Made by a program: the position numbers and the translations under genes
Notes under the pieces: generated by a model
The model's input: the letters and a program-made list of their open reading frames with translations, nothing else
Told to the model about the DNA's origin: nothing
Database searches by the model: none
Shown here: positions 21,181 to 35,790 of the stretch, piece after piece
Position numbering within the stretch: the stretch's first letter is position 1
How the letters are laid out: each line of letters opens with the position of its first letter
From: Microbacterium elymi
GTDB lineage: Bacteria; Actinomycetota; Actinomycetes; Actinomycetales; Microbacteriaceae
DNA length: 64,000 bases
Assembly (NCBI RefSeq): GCF_021582895.2
Contig: NZ_CP091139.2
Span: 1,054,001 to 1,118,000 of the forward strand
Direction: 5' to 3'

Positions 21181-23164
21181 TCAGTCCACCTGCACCTGCA
21201 CGGTGATCATCCTGTGGTCGGACAGCGTCGAGTCGGCGACGGCGGCGTCGTGCACCGTCATCCCGGCGACGAACAGGTGGTCGATCTCCTGGTCGGGGGC
21301 CTCCGCCGGCGAGGTGTAGGCGGGCCGGATGGGAGCGAGCGCGTCGCGGGCGCCCGAGGCGAGCGCAGCCGCCAGGACGCCGTGTCGGGTGTCGTGTTCA
21401 GGTCGCCGCCCCCGATCACGGGTCCGCGGGCGGCGGCTGCGGCCAGCGCCTGCGAGAAGAACGCCGCCTGGCCCTGCGTGGCGTTCAGGTCGTCGCCGTC
21501 GGGCTGCAGGTGGGTGGCGATGACCTGCACGGCCGTGTCACCCCACTTCATGGTGGCCGAGGTCATCCCGGCGCCGGTGAGCGAGTCGAACGCCGGGTAG
21601 CGCTGTGAGTCGGCATCGTGCACCGGCAGGTCGGTGAGGATCGCGTCGCCCCACACCTGATCGCCGGCTGGCCCGAAGACGAATCGCATGCCCAGCATCC
21701 GCGCCATGATCGCCAGCTGATCCTGACCGCCGTTGAGCAGCCAGCCGCGGTCGACCTCGCTGAGCAGCACCACGTGCGCCCCGGCATGGCGGATCTGCTC
21801 GGCCACCGCCCCCGGCACGAAGCGGCCGTCCAGTGCGTACCCCATGCGCAGGTTGTAGGCCGCCACGGTGAGAGGCCGATCGGTGGCGGATGCCGCGACC
21901 GGCCGGGTCGGGATCGTCAGCGCCGGCCCGACCAGCGCGGCGATCACCGCGATCACGGCGGCGACGGCCGACGCGGCGACCGCCCGTGCGCCCCCGGCCT
22001 CGATGCGCTGCGCCTCGGCGGGATCGAAGGCGGCGTCGGAGTCGGCCCCGGGCATAGAGCCGGACCCGCGCGCAGAGCCGGACCCACGCGCGGAGCCGGA
22101 CCCGGGCGCAGCCCCGGAATCGCGACCGATGCGACCCCGAATCCCGGCCCGATACGACACGGCCCAGGCCGCCAGTGCCACCGCCGCGGCGAAGATCACC
22201 CAGTCCGCGCGATACCCCAGGTCGTAGCCGGCGTAGAACGCGAAGAACAGCAGCGTCCAGATCACCCCACCCACACCCGCCGCCACGGACGCCGTCCGCG
22301 GCGAGCGACCCGCCCCGGCGAACAGCAGCAGCCGGGCGGCAGCTGCCGGTCCGACGACGAACCCCGCCGCCGCCCACACGCTCAGCACGCCCTCGAAGCC
22401 GCCGCGCGTGACCTCGAGCGGCACGGCGACCAGCACCGCGGCGGGGAACAGCACGGCAGAGAACCACGGCCGTCGACGCGGAGCCGGCAGGAGCGCGACG
22501 ATCACCGCCGCCCAGACGCCGACCACGACCGCCAAGGTGCCCCAGATCGGGCTCAGCACCGAGCCCCGCCCGACGTCGGACAGCCCGAGCAGCACGATCA
22601 GCAGCACCGGCGGCAGCGCAGCGCGGTGCGCGCGGCGACCGGCGCATCGCGCGCCCGTGCCGCGCCCCGCATCGCGACGACGACCAGCACCGCCTGCACG
22701 ATCAGCAGCGCGACATCCCATCCGTCGCGGCGCCAGACGGCGCCGAACGTGCCCAGCAGCGCATGTGTGGACGCGCTCACCGCGACGCCCAGGAGCACGC
22801 TCGGCACCAGCGCGCGACCGAGCGACCCCGCGCACAGGCACAGCGCGCCGAAGGCCAGCACGACCCCGACCGAACTGCCGTACAGCTGGATGTCGCCGCC
22901 CTCGGGGTTGATCGCCAGCGCGATCCGCACCACGAATGCCGCCAGCAGCATCCACCCCGCCCACCGGGCGAGCCGGCGGCGGAGGAACGCGACGATCACG
23001 AGCGGAACCGCCATCACGAGCAGCGCGTACGCCCCCATCACCTCGGCCGGCGTCTGGGCGGCGCGCCCGAACAGTGTGATCAGCGACGGCGTCCACACCC
23101 GCCACAGGTCGATGAGCAGCCACGTCGCCAGGACGCCCAGGGCACTCACCGACCGCGTCGTCAT
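21181..23164 (-). CDS. Membrane protein with C-terminal endonuclease/exonuclease/phosphatase domain
   Basis: About 660 residues in two parts. The N-terminal two-thirds is a polytopic membrane domain with some ten hydrophobic segments (for example MLLAAFVVRIALAI, VLLIVLLGLSDVG, AVLFPAAVLVAVPL). After a repetitive linker (about 22050-22110) the C-terminal domain is of the EEP fold: TVAAYNLRMGYALDG, VLLSEVDRGWLLNGGQDQLA, MKWGDTAVQVIATHLQPDGDD, GPVIGGGDLNTTPD and a final SDHRMITVQV. Breaks at about 22618 (lost base beside GCAGC) and 21372 (lost C). Substrate unknown; relatives act on nucleic acids, inositol phosphates or sphingolipids. Confidence 0.8.
22052..22110. repeat. Short internal coding repeat in the membrane/EEP protein
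   Basis: About four 18-bp near-identical units (GAGCCGGACCCGCGCGCA type) encode repeated GSARGSGSARGSG-like hexapeptides. They form a flexible linker between the membrane domain and the EEP domain. Confidence 0.7.
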
Positions 23165-23248
23165 GTGCGCCAGTCTGCCGGATGCCGCCGACACCGGCAG
23201 GCCGATCTGCTAAAGTGGCTCGGCCCTGTCCCCGACGTGAGGAATGGA

Positions 23249-23275
23249 ATGACCGAGATCGCCGCCGCGCGCTGA
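23249..23275 (+). CDS. Candidate leader peptide upstream of ABC-F gene
   Basis: An eight-codon ORF (MTEIAAAR then TGA) preceded by GTGAGGAATGGA lies 155 bp before the ABC-F start. Stem-loops at 23370-23384 and 23397-23420 follow. Antibiotic-resistance ABC-F genes are often controlled by ribosome stalling on a short leader ORF. The parallel is suggestive but the peptide itself has no recognised stall motif. Confidence 0.35.
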   Translation: MTEIAAAR

Positions 23276-23369
23276 CGCTGCCCGATCCGTCGTTTCTCGA
23301 CGTGTCGTGCCGTCACCGGACAATCCGCTGCCTCGCAGCACGTTCGCGCGCCGACCGTCGATCTCACCC

Positions 23370-23420
23370 CTCCCGCTGCGGGAGCGCCTCGGGCATCGAT
23401 GTCGGCGCACCCCGACATCG
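23370..23420 (+). promoter_or_regulatory. Two stem-loops in ABC-F leader, the second next to the ribosome site
   Basis: Hairpin 1: CTCCCGC/GCGGGAG (23370-23384). Hairpin 2: CGATGTCGG (23397-23405) pairs perfectly with CCGACATCG (23412-23420), immediately followed by AGGAGG (23421-23426) and the ATG at 23431. It could work as an attenuator or as a switch hiding the ribosome site. Confidence 0.5.
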
Positions 23421-23430
23421 AGGAGGCCCC

Positions 23431-25094
23431 ATGCCTGCACACACTCTCTCCGCTCCCGTCGTCCTGGATCGGCTCTCGTTCGCCTGGCCGGACGGCTCGA
23501 TCGCCCTGCGCGACGTGTCCGGCGCGTTCGGCGCCGGTCGCACCGGGCTGGTCGGCCGCAACGGATCCGGCAAGTCGACGCTGCTCCGCCTGATCGCCGG
23601 CGCGCTCGAACCGTCCGGAGGCCATGTGACGGCGGCATCCGACATCGCGTACCTTCCGGCAAGCTGACGCTCGGCACCGAGCGACCGGTGGCCGAGCTGC
23701 TCGGCGTCGCCGAGACGCTGGCCGCGGTGCGCGCCGTCGCGGCCGGCGACGCCGACCCGCGGCACTTCGACGCGATCGGCGACGACTGGGACATCGAGGC
23801 CCGGTCGATCGCCGCGCTGGCCGAGGCGGGGCTGCCGGACGGGGCCCTGGACCGGACGGTGGGCGAGATCTCCGGCGGCGAGGCGGTGCTGGCGGCGGTC
23901 GCCGGCATCCGGCTGCGACAGGCGCCGATCACCCTGCTGGACGAGCCGACGAACAACCTCGACCGCGACGCCCGGCACCGCCTGTACGACATGGTGCGCG
24001 CGTGGCGCGGGACGCTGATCGTGGTCAGCCACGACATCGCCCTGCTCGAGCTGATGGACGCCACCGCCGAGTTGTACGACAGCGAGCTGTCGGTGTTCGG
24101 CGGACCGTACTCGCAGTGGCGGGACTGGCGGGAGGCCGAGCAGTCCGCGGCCGCACAGGCCGAGCGCGCCGCCGAGCAGGTGCTCAAGCGCGAGAAGCGC
24201 CAGCGGATCGAGGCCGAGACCAAGCTCTCGCGGCGCGCAGCGGTGGGGCGCAAGGCCCAGGTCTCCAAGCGCGTGCCCGGCATCATCGCGGGCGGGCGCA
24301 AGCGCGCGGCGCAGGTCTCGGCCGGACGGCTGCGCACCGAGATGGGCGAGAAGGAGTCCGCCGCCCGCGCCGCCCTGGACGCCGCCGAGCGTCGTGTGCG
24401 CGACGACGACGCGGTGCTGATCGACCTGCCCGACCCGGGCGTGCCCGCCGGGCGCCGGATCGCGACCCTCGCCGACGACGCGCGCGAGTGGGTCGTCGCG
24501 GGGCCCGAGCGGGTGGCCCTGATCGGGCCGAACGGCGCCGGGAAGACCACGCTGCTCGAGGAGCTGGTGGCATCGGCCGTGCAGAACTCCGGAGTTTCGG
24601 ACGCGCCCGCCTCAGCCCGGGCCGATTCCGGCCCATTCGGGCTGCATCTCCGGAGTTCTGCACGCGCCCAGGCCCACACCGACCGCGTCGGATACCTGCC
24701 GCAGCGCGTGGACGGGCTGGATGATGCCGCCTCGGTGCTGCAGAACGTGCGGGCCGCCGCGCCCGGGACGCCGCCGGCCGAGATCCGCAATCGCCTCGCG
24801 CGATTCCTGATCCGGGGGGATGCCGTGGACCGGCCGGTCGCGGCGCTCTCGGGCGGCGAGCGGTTCCGGGTGGCGCTGGCGCGCCTGCTGCTGGCCGATC
24901 CCCCGCCCCAGCTGGTGGTGCTGGACGAGCCGACGAACAACCTCGACCTGGACACCGTGGATCAGCTCGTGGACGCCCTGTCGGCCTACCGCGGCGCGGT
25001 GCTGGTCGTCAGTCACGACGACGCGTTCCTGCAGCGGCTCGGCGTGGACACGACCCTCGAGCTGACCCCCGACGGCCTGGCCGAGCGGCGCTGA
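23431..25094 (+). CDS. ABC-F family ATPase (ribosome-associated)
   Basis: Soluble protein of about 554 residues with two ATPase domains and no membrane part, as in ABC-F translation or resistance factors. Domain 1: Walker A GLVGRNGSGKST, signature ISGGEAV, Walker B ITLLDEPTNNLD. A charged helical linker (KREKRQRIEAETKLSRRAAVGRK) corresponds to the P-site tRNA interaction motif. Domain 2: GPNGAGKTT, LSGGERFRVALARLLL, VVLDEPTNNLDLDT. A break at about 23657 lies where DIAYLPQ.LTL is expected. In domain 2, between TTLLEELVAS and RVGYLPQ, a palindromic DNA insert adds about 30 residues. The leader suggests translational or attenuation control. Confidence 0.9.
24579..24663. repeat. Palindromic element inserted in frame in the ABC-F gene
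   Basis: Perfect 16-bp inverted arms GTGCAGAACTCCGGAG (24579-24594) and CTCCGGAGTTCTGCAC (24648-24663); each arm holds the inner palindrome CTCCGGAG. The 85-bp element is translated as VQNSGVSDAPASARADSG plus about ten more residues, between Walker A and the Q-loop of domain 2. Other ABC-F proteins usually have only a few residues there. Confidence 0.85.
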
Positions 25095-25212
25095 GCGACT
25101 CACCGGGTTCGGAGGATCGCGCCGACCTCGGATGAATTCGCCCAGGTCGTCCGAAGAAGGCCGGATTCTCCGGGCCCTGTGAACGCGGGGGCGGCGGTGG
25201 GAGGATGTCGGC

Positions 25213-25392
25213 ATGGCCACACTCATCCGTCCGCGCGAGGACCGCGTGTTCGCGGGCGTCTGCGCCGCCGTCGCGCACCGCTTCGGCTGCCGCGTCCTGG
25301 TCGTCCGCGTGCTCGCCGCGGCCGGCCTCATGTTCTTCGGCGTCGGCCTGTGGCCGTACCTGTTCCTGTGGGTGCTGATCCCGTCGGAGTGA
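25213..25392 (+). CDS. PspC-domain small membrane protein
   Basis: 59-residue protein: RPREDRVFAGVCAAVAHRFG is the classic PspC opening, followed by one hydrophobic segment VLAAAGLMFFGVGLWPYLFLWVLI ending in PSE. This length is usual for stand-alone actinobacterial PspC proteins. ATG 25213 is preceded by GGGAGGATG. It probably sits in the cytoplasmic membrane. Convergent with the Gre-like gene. Confidence 0.88.
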   Translation: MATLIRPREDRVFAGVCAAVAHRFGCRVLVVRVLAAAGLMFFGVGLWPYLFLWVLIPSE

Positions 25393-25430
25393 CGGCTGCG
25401 CGTACGGGAGTGACCACTGCGACGTGATCG

Positions 25431-25844
25431 CTACGCGTACGGGGTGACCGCGACGATCGACACCTCGAGGGTCGCGCCGTTCGGCGCGGCGAAGCTGACC
25501 GCCTCGCCCACCCGGTGTCCGTTGATGGCGGAGCCCAGCGGGGACGTGGGCGAATACACCTCGATGTCGCCGTCGGTGCGCACCAGGTCGCGGCTGCCGA
25601 GCAGGAAGGTCTCCACCGAGCCGTCCGCCTGGAACTTCACGGTGATGCGCATGCCCGGCTCGACGACGCCGTCGTCGGGCTTCGTCCCGACCTCCGCACG
25701 GCGGATCAGCTCGCGCAGCTCGAGCACCCGCGCCTGCGGGGCCTCGTCGCTGGGCATGGCCGTGAGCTCGTCGAGTTCGCTCTGCAGGGCCGCGAGGGCG
25801 GCCGGGGTCATCCAGACGGTGTCCGTTCCGGTCACGTTCGACAC
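25431..25844 (-). CDS. GreA/GreB-family transcript cleavage-like factor
   Basis: About 137 residues. The C-terminal FKBP-like domain of Gre factors is clear (VEPGMRITVKFQADGSVETFLLGSRDL, then YSPTSPLGSAINGHRVGEAV). The N-terminal coiled coil is shorter than in classical GreA (about 50 against 75 residues), though it retains SDEAPQARVLELRELIRRAE. It may act at the RNA polymerase secondary channel, but cleavage activity is not assured. GTG 25844 is preferred because GGGAG precedes it. Confidence 0.82.
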   Translation of the reverse strand: MSNVTGTDTVWMTPAALAALQSELDELTAMPSDEAPQARVLELRELIRRAEVGTKPDDGVVEPGMRITVKFQADGSVETFLLGSRDLVRTDGDIEVYSPTSPLGSAINGHRVGEAVSFAAPNGATLEVSIVAVTPYA

Positions 25845-25942
25845 GATCGGCTCCCTTCTCACTGTTCTCAGGGGTGGCAAAGAACTTCCAGCTTAGCCCG
25901 GATGTCGGTGATACCGGCAAAGATGGGGAGGTGGGCGACGTG

Positions 25943-30595
<4,653 letters not shown>

Positions 30596-30603
<8 letters not shown>

Positions 30604-31367
30604 GGGCGACACCGTCTGGCAGACCGCGCGCCGGTTGCACGAGGCGCTGGCGGGGCGGACGCTGACCCGGTTCGAGCTGCGCGTCCCCAGGCGGCGACCG
30701 TCGAGCTCACCGGGCAGATCGTCCGAGAGGTGGTGCCGCGCGGCAAGCACCTCCTGCACCGGATCGGCGAGTGGACGCTGCACTCGCACCTGAAGATGGA
30801 GGGCGTGTGGGTGGTCCTCGGTCCGGGCGCCCGCTGGCCGCGACCGGCACACACCGCCCGCGCGATCCTGTCCACCGCCGCATGCGACGCGATCGGGTTC
30901 GACCTCGCCGAGGTCGCCGTCGTGCCCACCCGCGACGAGTCCACGCTCGTCGGACACCTCGGCCCCGACCCGCTCGAGCCGGACTGGGATCCCGCCGAGG
31001 CCGCCCGGCGTCTGGCCGGCGACGCGCGTCCCGTGCACGTGGCTCTGCAGGATCAGCGCAACCTCGCCGGGCTCGGCAACGAGTACGTCAACGAGGTGCT
31101 GTTCGTCCGCGGCATCCTGCCCGCCACCCCCGCATCGCAGGTGGACGGCGTCGCGCTGGTGGCCACGGCGGCACGGATGCTGCAGTCCAACCGCGATCGG
31201 ACGATCCGCACGTTCACCGGCGACAGCCGACGCGGCGCCGCACGCTGGGTGTACGGCCGCGACCGGCAGCCGTGCCGGCGCTGCGGCAGCCGATCCGGCG
31301 CAGCGCGCTGGGCGCCGACCCGACGCGGGAGCGGCTCGTCTACTGGTGCCCTTCCTGCCAGCGCTGA
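30596..31367 (+). CDS. nei: Endonuclease VIII/Fpg-type DNA glycosylase
   Basis: Base-excision DNA glycosylase/AP lyase of about 257 residues. Start GTG 30596 gives VPEGDTVW with the catalytic Pro2 and Glu3 of the Fpg/Nei family. Later motifs are HLKMEGVW, the helix-two-turn-helix [20 protein letters not shown], and a C-terminal zinc finger CRRCG...YWCPSC. Breaks at about 30688 (lost C in a C run) and 31287 (lost C at GGCCAGC). Overlaps the lhr stop codon by several bases. Actinobacteria often carry this lhr-nei arrangement. Confidence 0.92.
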
Positions 31368-31455
31368 CCCCGGCATCCCGCCCCCGCAGACCCGCGTGCA
31401 TCGTCCGGACAGAGTGTCTGGCCGACGTCGATCGGCAGGCGGATTCGTCCGTTTC

Positions 31456-31486
31456 GGACCCGCGCGTATTGCGCCCGCGCGGGTCC
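31456..31486 (+). terminator. Hairpin between nei and potA
   Basis: Perfect 11-bp arms GGACCCGCGCG (31456-31466) and CGCGCGGGTCC (31476-31486) around a 9-nt loop. It lies about 90 bp after the nei stop and 51 bp before the potA start. Either a terminator for lhr-nei or a leader hairpin for potA. Confidence 0.6.
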
Positions 31487-31536
31487 CGGGATTGAATCGC
31501 GTTCCAAGGGGCGACGTCGCCCGAGAGGGAGGCTCC

Positions 31537-32713
31537 GTGACCACCACCACCCCGGCCCGTCCGGAACCCGAAACGGACGAGACGACGGGCGCGGTTGCGA
31601 TCGAGCGGGTGACGAAGCGCTACGGCGACCAGACCGCCGTGGACGACCTGTCGCTGGACATCCGCGCCGGCGAGTTCCTCTCCCTGCTCGGGCCATCCGG
31701 CTGCGGCAAGACCACGACGCTGCGGATGATCGCGGGGTTCGAACGACCGGATGCCGGGGACATCCGGATCTCCGGACGATCCGTCCTGAGCCTGCCGCCG
31801 TACAAGCGCAACGTGAACACCGTGTTCCAGGCGTACGCGCTGTTCCCGCACATGAGCGTGGCTCAGAACGTCGCCTACGGGCTCGAGCAGAAGCGGGTGC
31901 CGAAATCCGAGGTGCGCGAGCGCGTGGCGTCCGCCCTCGGCATGGTGCAGATGGTCTCGTTCGCCGACCGGCGGCCGGCTCAGCTGTCCGGCGGTCAGCA
32001 GCAGCGCGTGGCGCTGGCCCGGGCGCTGGTCAATCGTCCGTCCGTGCTCCTGCTGGACGAGCCGCTCGGGGCGCTGGATCGGAAGCTGCGCGAGGAGATG
32101 CAGCTCGAGCTCAAGCTGATCCAGGCACAGCTGGGCATCACGTTCATCTTCGTCACGCACGACCAGGGCGAGGCCCTGTCGATGAGCGACAGGATCGCGG
32201 TGATGCGCGCCGGACGGATCGAGCAGCTCGCCGACTCGGACACCATCTACGGCGCGCCCGCATCGGCGTACGTCGCCGCCTTCGTCGGCCAGCAGAACTT
32301 CTTCGACGGCACCGTCGCCGCCGACGGATCGAGCGTCGACAGCGCGCACGCCCGGCTTGCGCCCGGCGGCGCGGATCACCGACATCTCCCCCGGCATCCC
32401 GGCGCTGGCCGCCGTCCGGCCCGAGTTCGTCGAGATCTCGGTCGAGCGACCGGACGGCGACGCCAACATCGCCGAGGGGCGCATCATCGGCGTCTCGCAC
32501 CTGGGCGAGACCATGCAGTTCCTGATCCAGTTCGGTCGCGAGATGTCGATCATCGCGCGGCGCCCCACCCCGGACGCACCGCGGGTGGCCATCAACGACA
32601 CGGTGTGGTGCACCTGGCGGCCGGAGTCGGTCCAGGTCTTCCCGACCGACGAATCCGCCATCCACGGCGGCTTCGTCCAGCCGCCCACCACCGGCACCGT
32701 CCGCACGCGCTGA
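31537..32713 (+). CDS. potA: Spermidine/putrescine-type ABC importer ATPase
   Basis: Cytoplasmic ATPase of about 392 residues. Walker [20 protein letters not shown]-loop [17 protein letters not shown], signature [15 protein letters not shown], Walker [14 protein letters not shown]-loop [15 protein letters not shown]. The C-terminal TOBE-like domain ([19 protein letters not shown], then [12 protein letters not shown]) is in the next frame because of an extra T at about 32357 (GCTGC read as GCTTGC). GTG 31537 follows GAGGGAGG. First gene of a seven-gene operon that runs to the cupin at 39347. Confidence 0.92.
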
Positions 32714-32738
32714 TACCCGACCGGCCGAGAGGAACACC

Positions 32739-33932
32739 ATGCCCGAGAACAACACCGTCCGCATCCTCGCCAACCAGCCCGCGGCGAACCGCCTCGTGGG
32801 CGACATGACCCGGCGAGGGTTCTTCTCGATCGCCGGCATGGTCGGCGGCACCGTCCTGCTGGCCGCCTGCTCCAGCGGAGGCGGGACGGGCGGCGGCGCC
32901 AAGCCCGGCCCGCAGGCCACCGGCGGCAAGCTGGAGAGCTCGCTGTCGATGTACTCGTGGGGCGACTACGACGCACCCGAGGTGCTGGCCGCGTTCACGA
33001 AGGAGCTCGGGCCGAAGCTGACCGTCGACTCGTTCGGCTCGAACGAGGAGCTGATCGCGAAGCTCGTGGCGGCCAAGGGCACCGGCGGGTACGACATCAT
33101 CGTGCCGACCGGCGTGTACATCCCGCAGATGGTGCAGAACAACCTGCTGATGAAGCTGAACAAGGACCTCATCCCCAACCTGAAGTACATGGACCCCGCC
33201 TACCTCAGCCGCGGGTGGGACAAGAACAACGACTACTCCATCTGCAAGGCATGGGGCACCACCGGCTTCGTCTACGACAAGTCCAAGATCACCCGTGAGC
33301 TGAAGACCTGGAACGACTTCCTGGACTGCGCGCAGAAGGAGGCCAGCGGCAAGACGAGCGTGCTGGATGACCCCGCCGAGATCACGGGCATGTACTACTG
33401 GGCCAACGGCGTCGACTGGAACACGACCGATGACGCCGAGATCGACAAGTGCGAGAAGTTCATCGTGGAAACGCTCGCCCCGCACATCGCGGCGTTCGAC
33501 TCGTACCCGGGCAGCGGGGCCATCCCGCAGAGCGCGCACACCCTGATCGAGGTGTGGAACGGCGACGCCCGCCAGGGCATCCTCGCTTCGGACGACCCGG
33601 ACAAGTGGCAGTGGGTGCTCGGCTCGCCGACCACCGAGCTGTGGATGGACAACTGGGCGATCGTCGCGTCCGCCCCGCATCCCGAGGCCGCGCACGCGTT
33701 CATCAACTTCGTGCTCACGCCCGAGAACCAGATCAAGAACGTCGACTACATCGGCTACCACACCGGCGCGAAGGACATCGAGGCGACCGCCCGCAAGGAC
33801 GGCCTCGAGATGCTCGACCTGGTCTTCTTCACACCCGACCAGCTGGCGACGATGAAGGACGGCGAGGTCAACTCGGCGCAGACCCGCACGGTCGACATCT
33901 ACAACAAGGCGAAGGCCGCTGCCGGTGCGTAG
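32739..33932 (+). CDS. potD: Spermidine/putrescine-type substrate-binding lipoprotein
   Basis: About 397 residues. Twin-arginine-like [22 protein letters not shown] ends in the lipobox LLAAC. The mature part has the PotD/PotF pattern: [58 protein letters not shown] and [22 protein letters not shown]. The frame is intact. Binds the ligand outside the membrane and delivers it to PotB/PotC. The last codons overlap the potB start. A polyamine is the family's usual ligand but related proteins bind other cationic or amide compounds. Confidence 0.9.
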   Translation: MPENNTVRILANQPAANRLVGDMTRRGFFSIAGMVGGTVLLAACSSGGGTGGGAKPGPQATGGKLESSLSMYSWGDYDAPEVLAAFTKELGPKLTVDSFGSNEELIAKLVAAKGTGGYDIIVPTGVYIPQMVQNNLLMKLNKDLIPNLKYMDPAYLSRGWDKNNDYSICKAWGTTGFVYDKSKITRELKTWNDFLDCAQKEASGKTSVLDDPAEITGMYYWANGVDWNTTDDAEIDKCEKFIVETLAPHIAAFDSYPGSGAIPQSAHTLIEVWNGDARQGILASDDPDKWQWVLGSPTTELWMDNWAIVASAPHPEAAHAFINFVLTPENQIKNVDYIGYHTGAKDIEATARKDGLEMLDLVFFTPDQLATMKDGEVNSAQTRTVDIYNKAKAAAGA

Positions 33933-34815
33933 AGTCCGCCTTCCCGGCTTCATCCTCGCCGTCCCGGCGTGGCTCTGGCTGCTGGCCTTCTTCGTCGCGC
34001 CCGTCCTGGTGGTGTTCTGGTACAGCCTCGGATACAAGCCCGGGCTGTTCGCCACGCACGCCAATGACAAGCTGTCGCTGGACCGGTACGCCGAGGTGCT
34101 CACCCCGACGTTCTTCGACACGTTCTGGAACACCCTGTGGATCGGGATCGCCGGCACGCTGCTGTGCTTCCTGATCGGGGCGCCGGTCGCGTATTGGATG
34201 GCGCTGAAGGCCCCGGCGCGCATGAAGGGGCTGCTGATCGCCCTGGTGCTGGTGCCGTTCTGGACGAACTTCCTCGTGCGCACCATCGGCTGGATGGTGA
34301 TCCTGTCGCCCGAGGGGTGGATCTCGCACGCGCTGCAGGCCGTCGGGCTGGCGCCGCTGGACATCCTCTACACGAGACCGGCGGTGCTCTTCGGGGTCGT
34401 GTACAACTATCTGCCGCTGATGATCCTGCCGCTGTTCGTCGCGTTCGACCGGGTCGAGCTGTCGGTGCGCGAGGCGTCCAAGGACCTCGGCGCCAACCGC
34501 TGGCGCACGTTCGCGCGGGTGACGTTCCCGCTGGCACGGCCCGGCATCATCGTGGGTGCCCTGCTCGTGTACATCCCGCTGATGGGCGACTACATCACGG
34601 CGACCGTGCTGGGCGGCGCGAAGGGCAACATGGTCGGCCAGCTCGTGGCATCCCAGTTCCAGACGGCGCAGAACTGGGCGCTCGGCTCGGCGATGGCGGT
34701 GATGCTGATCCTCATCATCCTGGGCTCGGTCGCCCTGATGGCCGGGATCATCTGGCTGCTCGCCCTGCCCATGCGCATGCGCAATCGGGTCACGATCCAG
34801 GAGGTCGCCGCATGA
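33925..34815 (+). CDS. potB: ABC permease, PotB-like
   Basis: Inner-membrane permease of about 296 residues with six predicted segments: AVPAWLWLLAFFVAPVLVVFW, LWIGIAGTLLCFLIGAPVAYW, GLLIALVLVPFW and so on. The EAA loop reads REASKDLGANRWRTFARVTFPLARPG. The frame is intact. GTG 33925 overlaps the potD end; its own stop overlaps potC by ATGA. Pairs with PotC. Confidence 0.9.
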   Translation: MRRVRLPGFILAVPAWLWLLAFFVAPVLVVFWYSLGYKPGLFATHANDKLSLDRYAEVLTPTFFDTFWNTLWIGIAGTLLCFLIGAPVAYWMALKAPARMKGLLIALVLVPFWTNFLVRTIGWMVILSPEGWISHALQAVGLAPLDILYTRPAVLFGVVYNYLPLMILPLFVAFDRVELSVREASKDLGANRWRTFARVTFPLARPGIIVGALLVYIPLMGDYITATVLGGAKGNMVGQLVASQFQTAQNWALGSAMAVMLILIILGSVALMAGIIWLLALPMRMRNRVTIQEVAA

Positions 34816-35767
34816 CATCGGTCGAGCCCGGTCTGGGCAGCATCCCGGCCGCCGCCGTCGACATCGATGAGGGCACGCCCGTCTTCCGCGCCGGCGCCGA
34901 CCGACACGAGGACGTGCCCCAGCACCGGCAGCGCCGCGCGATCACCGATCGGCTGCTGACGGTGTGGAGCGTGCTGGTCTACATCTTCCTGTTCACCCCG
35001 ATCCTCGTGATCGTCATCTACTCGTTCAACAACGGCCGGCTGCTGGTCGCATTCGACAGCTTCGGCTTCGACGGCTATCTGGCCCTGTTCCGCAAGCCGG
35101 TGATCGCGGATGCCGTCATGGTGTCGCTGCGCACCGGTGCGATCGCCTCGATCCTGGCCTCGGTCCTCGGGACTCTCGCCGGGATCGCGCTGGCGCGCAA
35201 GCCCGGCAAGTGGACGTACTGGTTCGTCGGGATGCTTGCTGGTCGCCGTCACGCCCGAGATCGTGGACGCGGTCTCGCTGCTTCCGTGGCTCGTCTTCCT
35301 GGGCCAGGACCTGGGCATGTCGATCTTCAACGACGGCACCATGCGGCTGGTCGTGGGGCACTCGCTGTTCTCGGTCGCGGTGGTCACCTACATCGTGCGC
35401 GCCCGGCTGGTGGGCATGCCGGCCAACCTCGAAGAGGCCTCGGCGGACCTGTTCGCCCCGCCGCTGCGCACGTTCTTCCGGGTGACGCTGCCGCTGGCGA
35501 TGCCGGCGGTGCTGGCCGGGCTCCTGCTCTCGTTCACGTTCAGCCTGGACAACACGATCGTCTCGGCGTTCGTGCAGGTGTCGGGGTCCACGCCGTGGCC
35601 GGTCTACGTGCTCAGCTCGCTGCGCAAGCGGACTGCGCCCCGAGATCGCCGGCGTGTCCACCATCATGCTGCTGGTGACCCTGCTGGCCCTGTCCGTCGT
35701 CGCGATCGTGCTGAAGCGGGCCGGCGACTCCGCCGCCGACATCGCCCGCACGATGGCCGGCGGCTGA
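34812..35767 (+). CDS. potC: ABC permease, PotC-like
   Basis: Inner-membrane permease of about 318 residues. A hydrophilic N-terminal extension of about 50 residues precedes VWSVLVYIFLFTPILVIVIYSFN. The EAA loop is EEASADLFAPPLRTFFRVTLPLAMPA. Two extra bases break it, both in GCAGC/GCTGC: about 35236 (VGML then LVAVTPEIVDAVSLLP) and about 35625 (SSLR then SGLRPEIAGVSTIMLL). Completes the PotABCD-type transporter. Confidence 0.9.
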
Positions 35768-35790
35768 CCAGATCCCCGAAGGAGTCCCCC

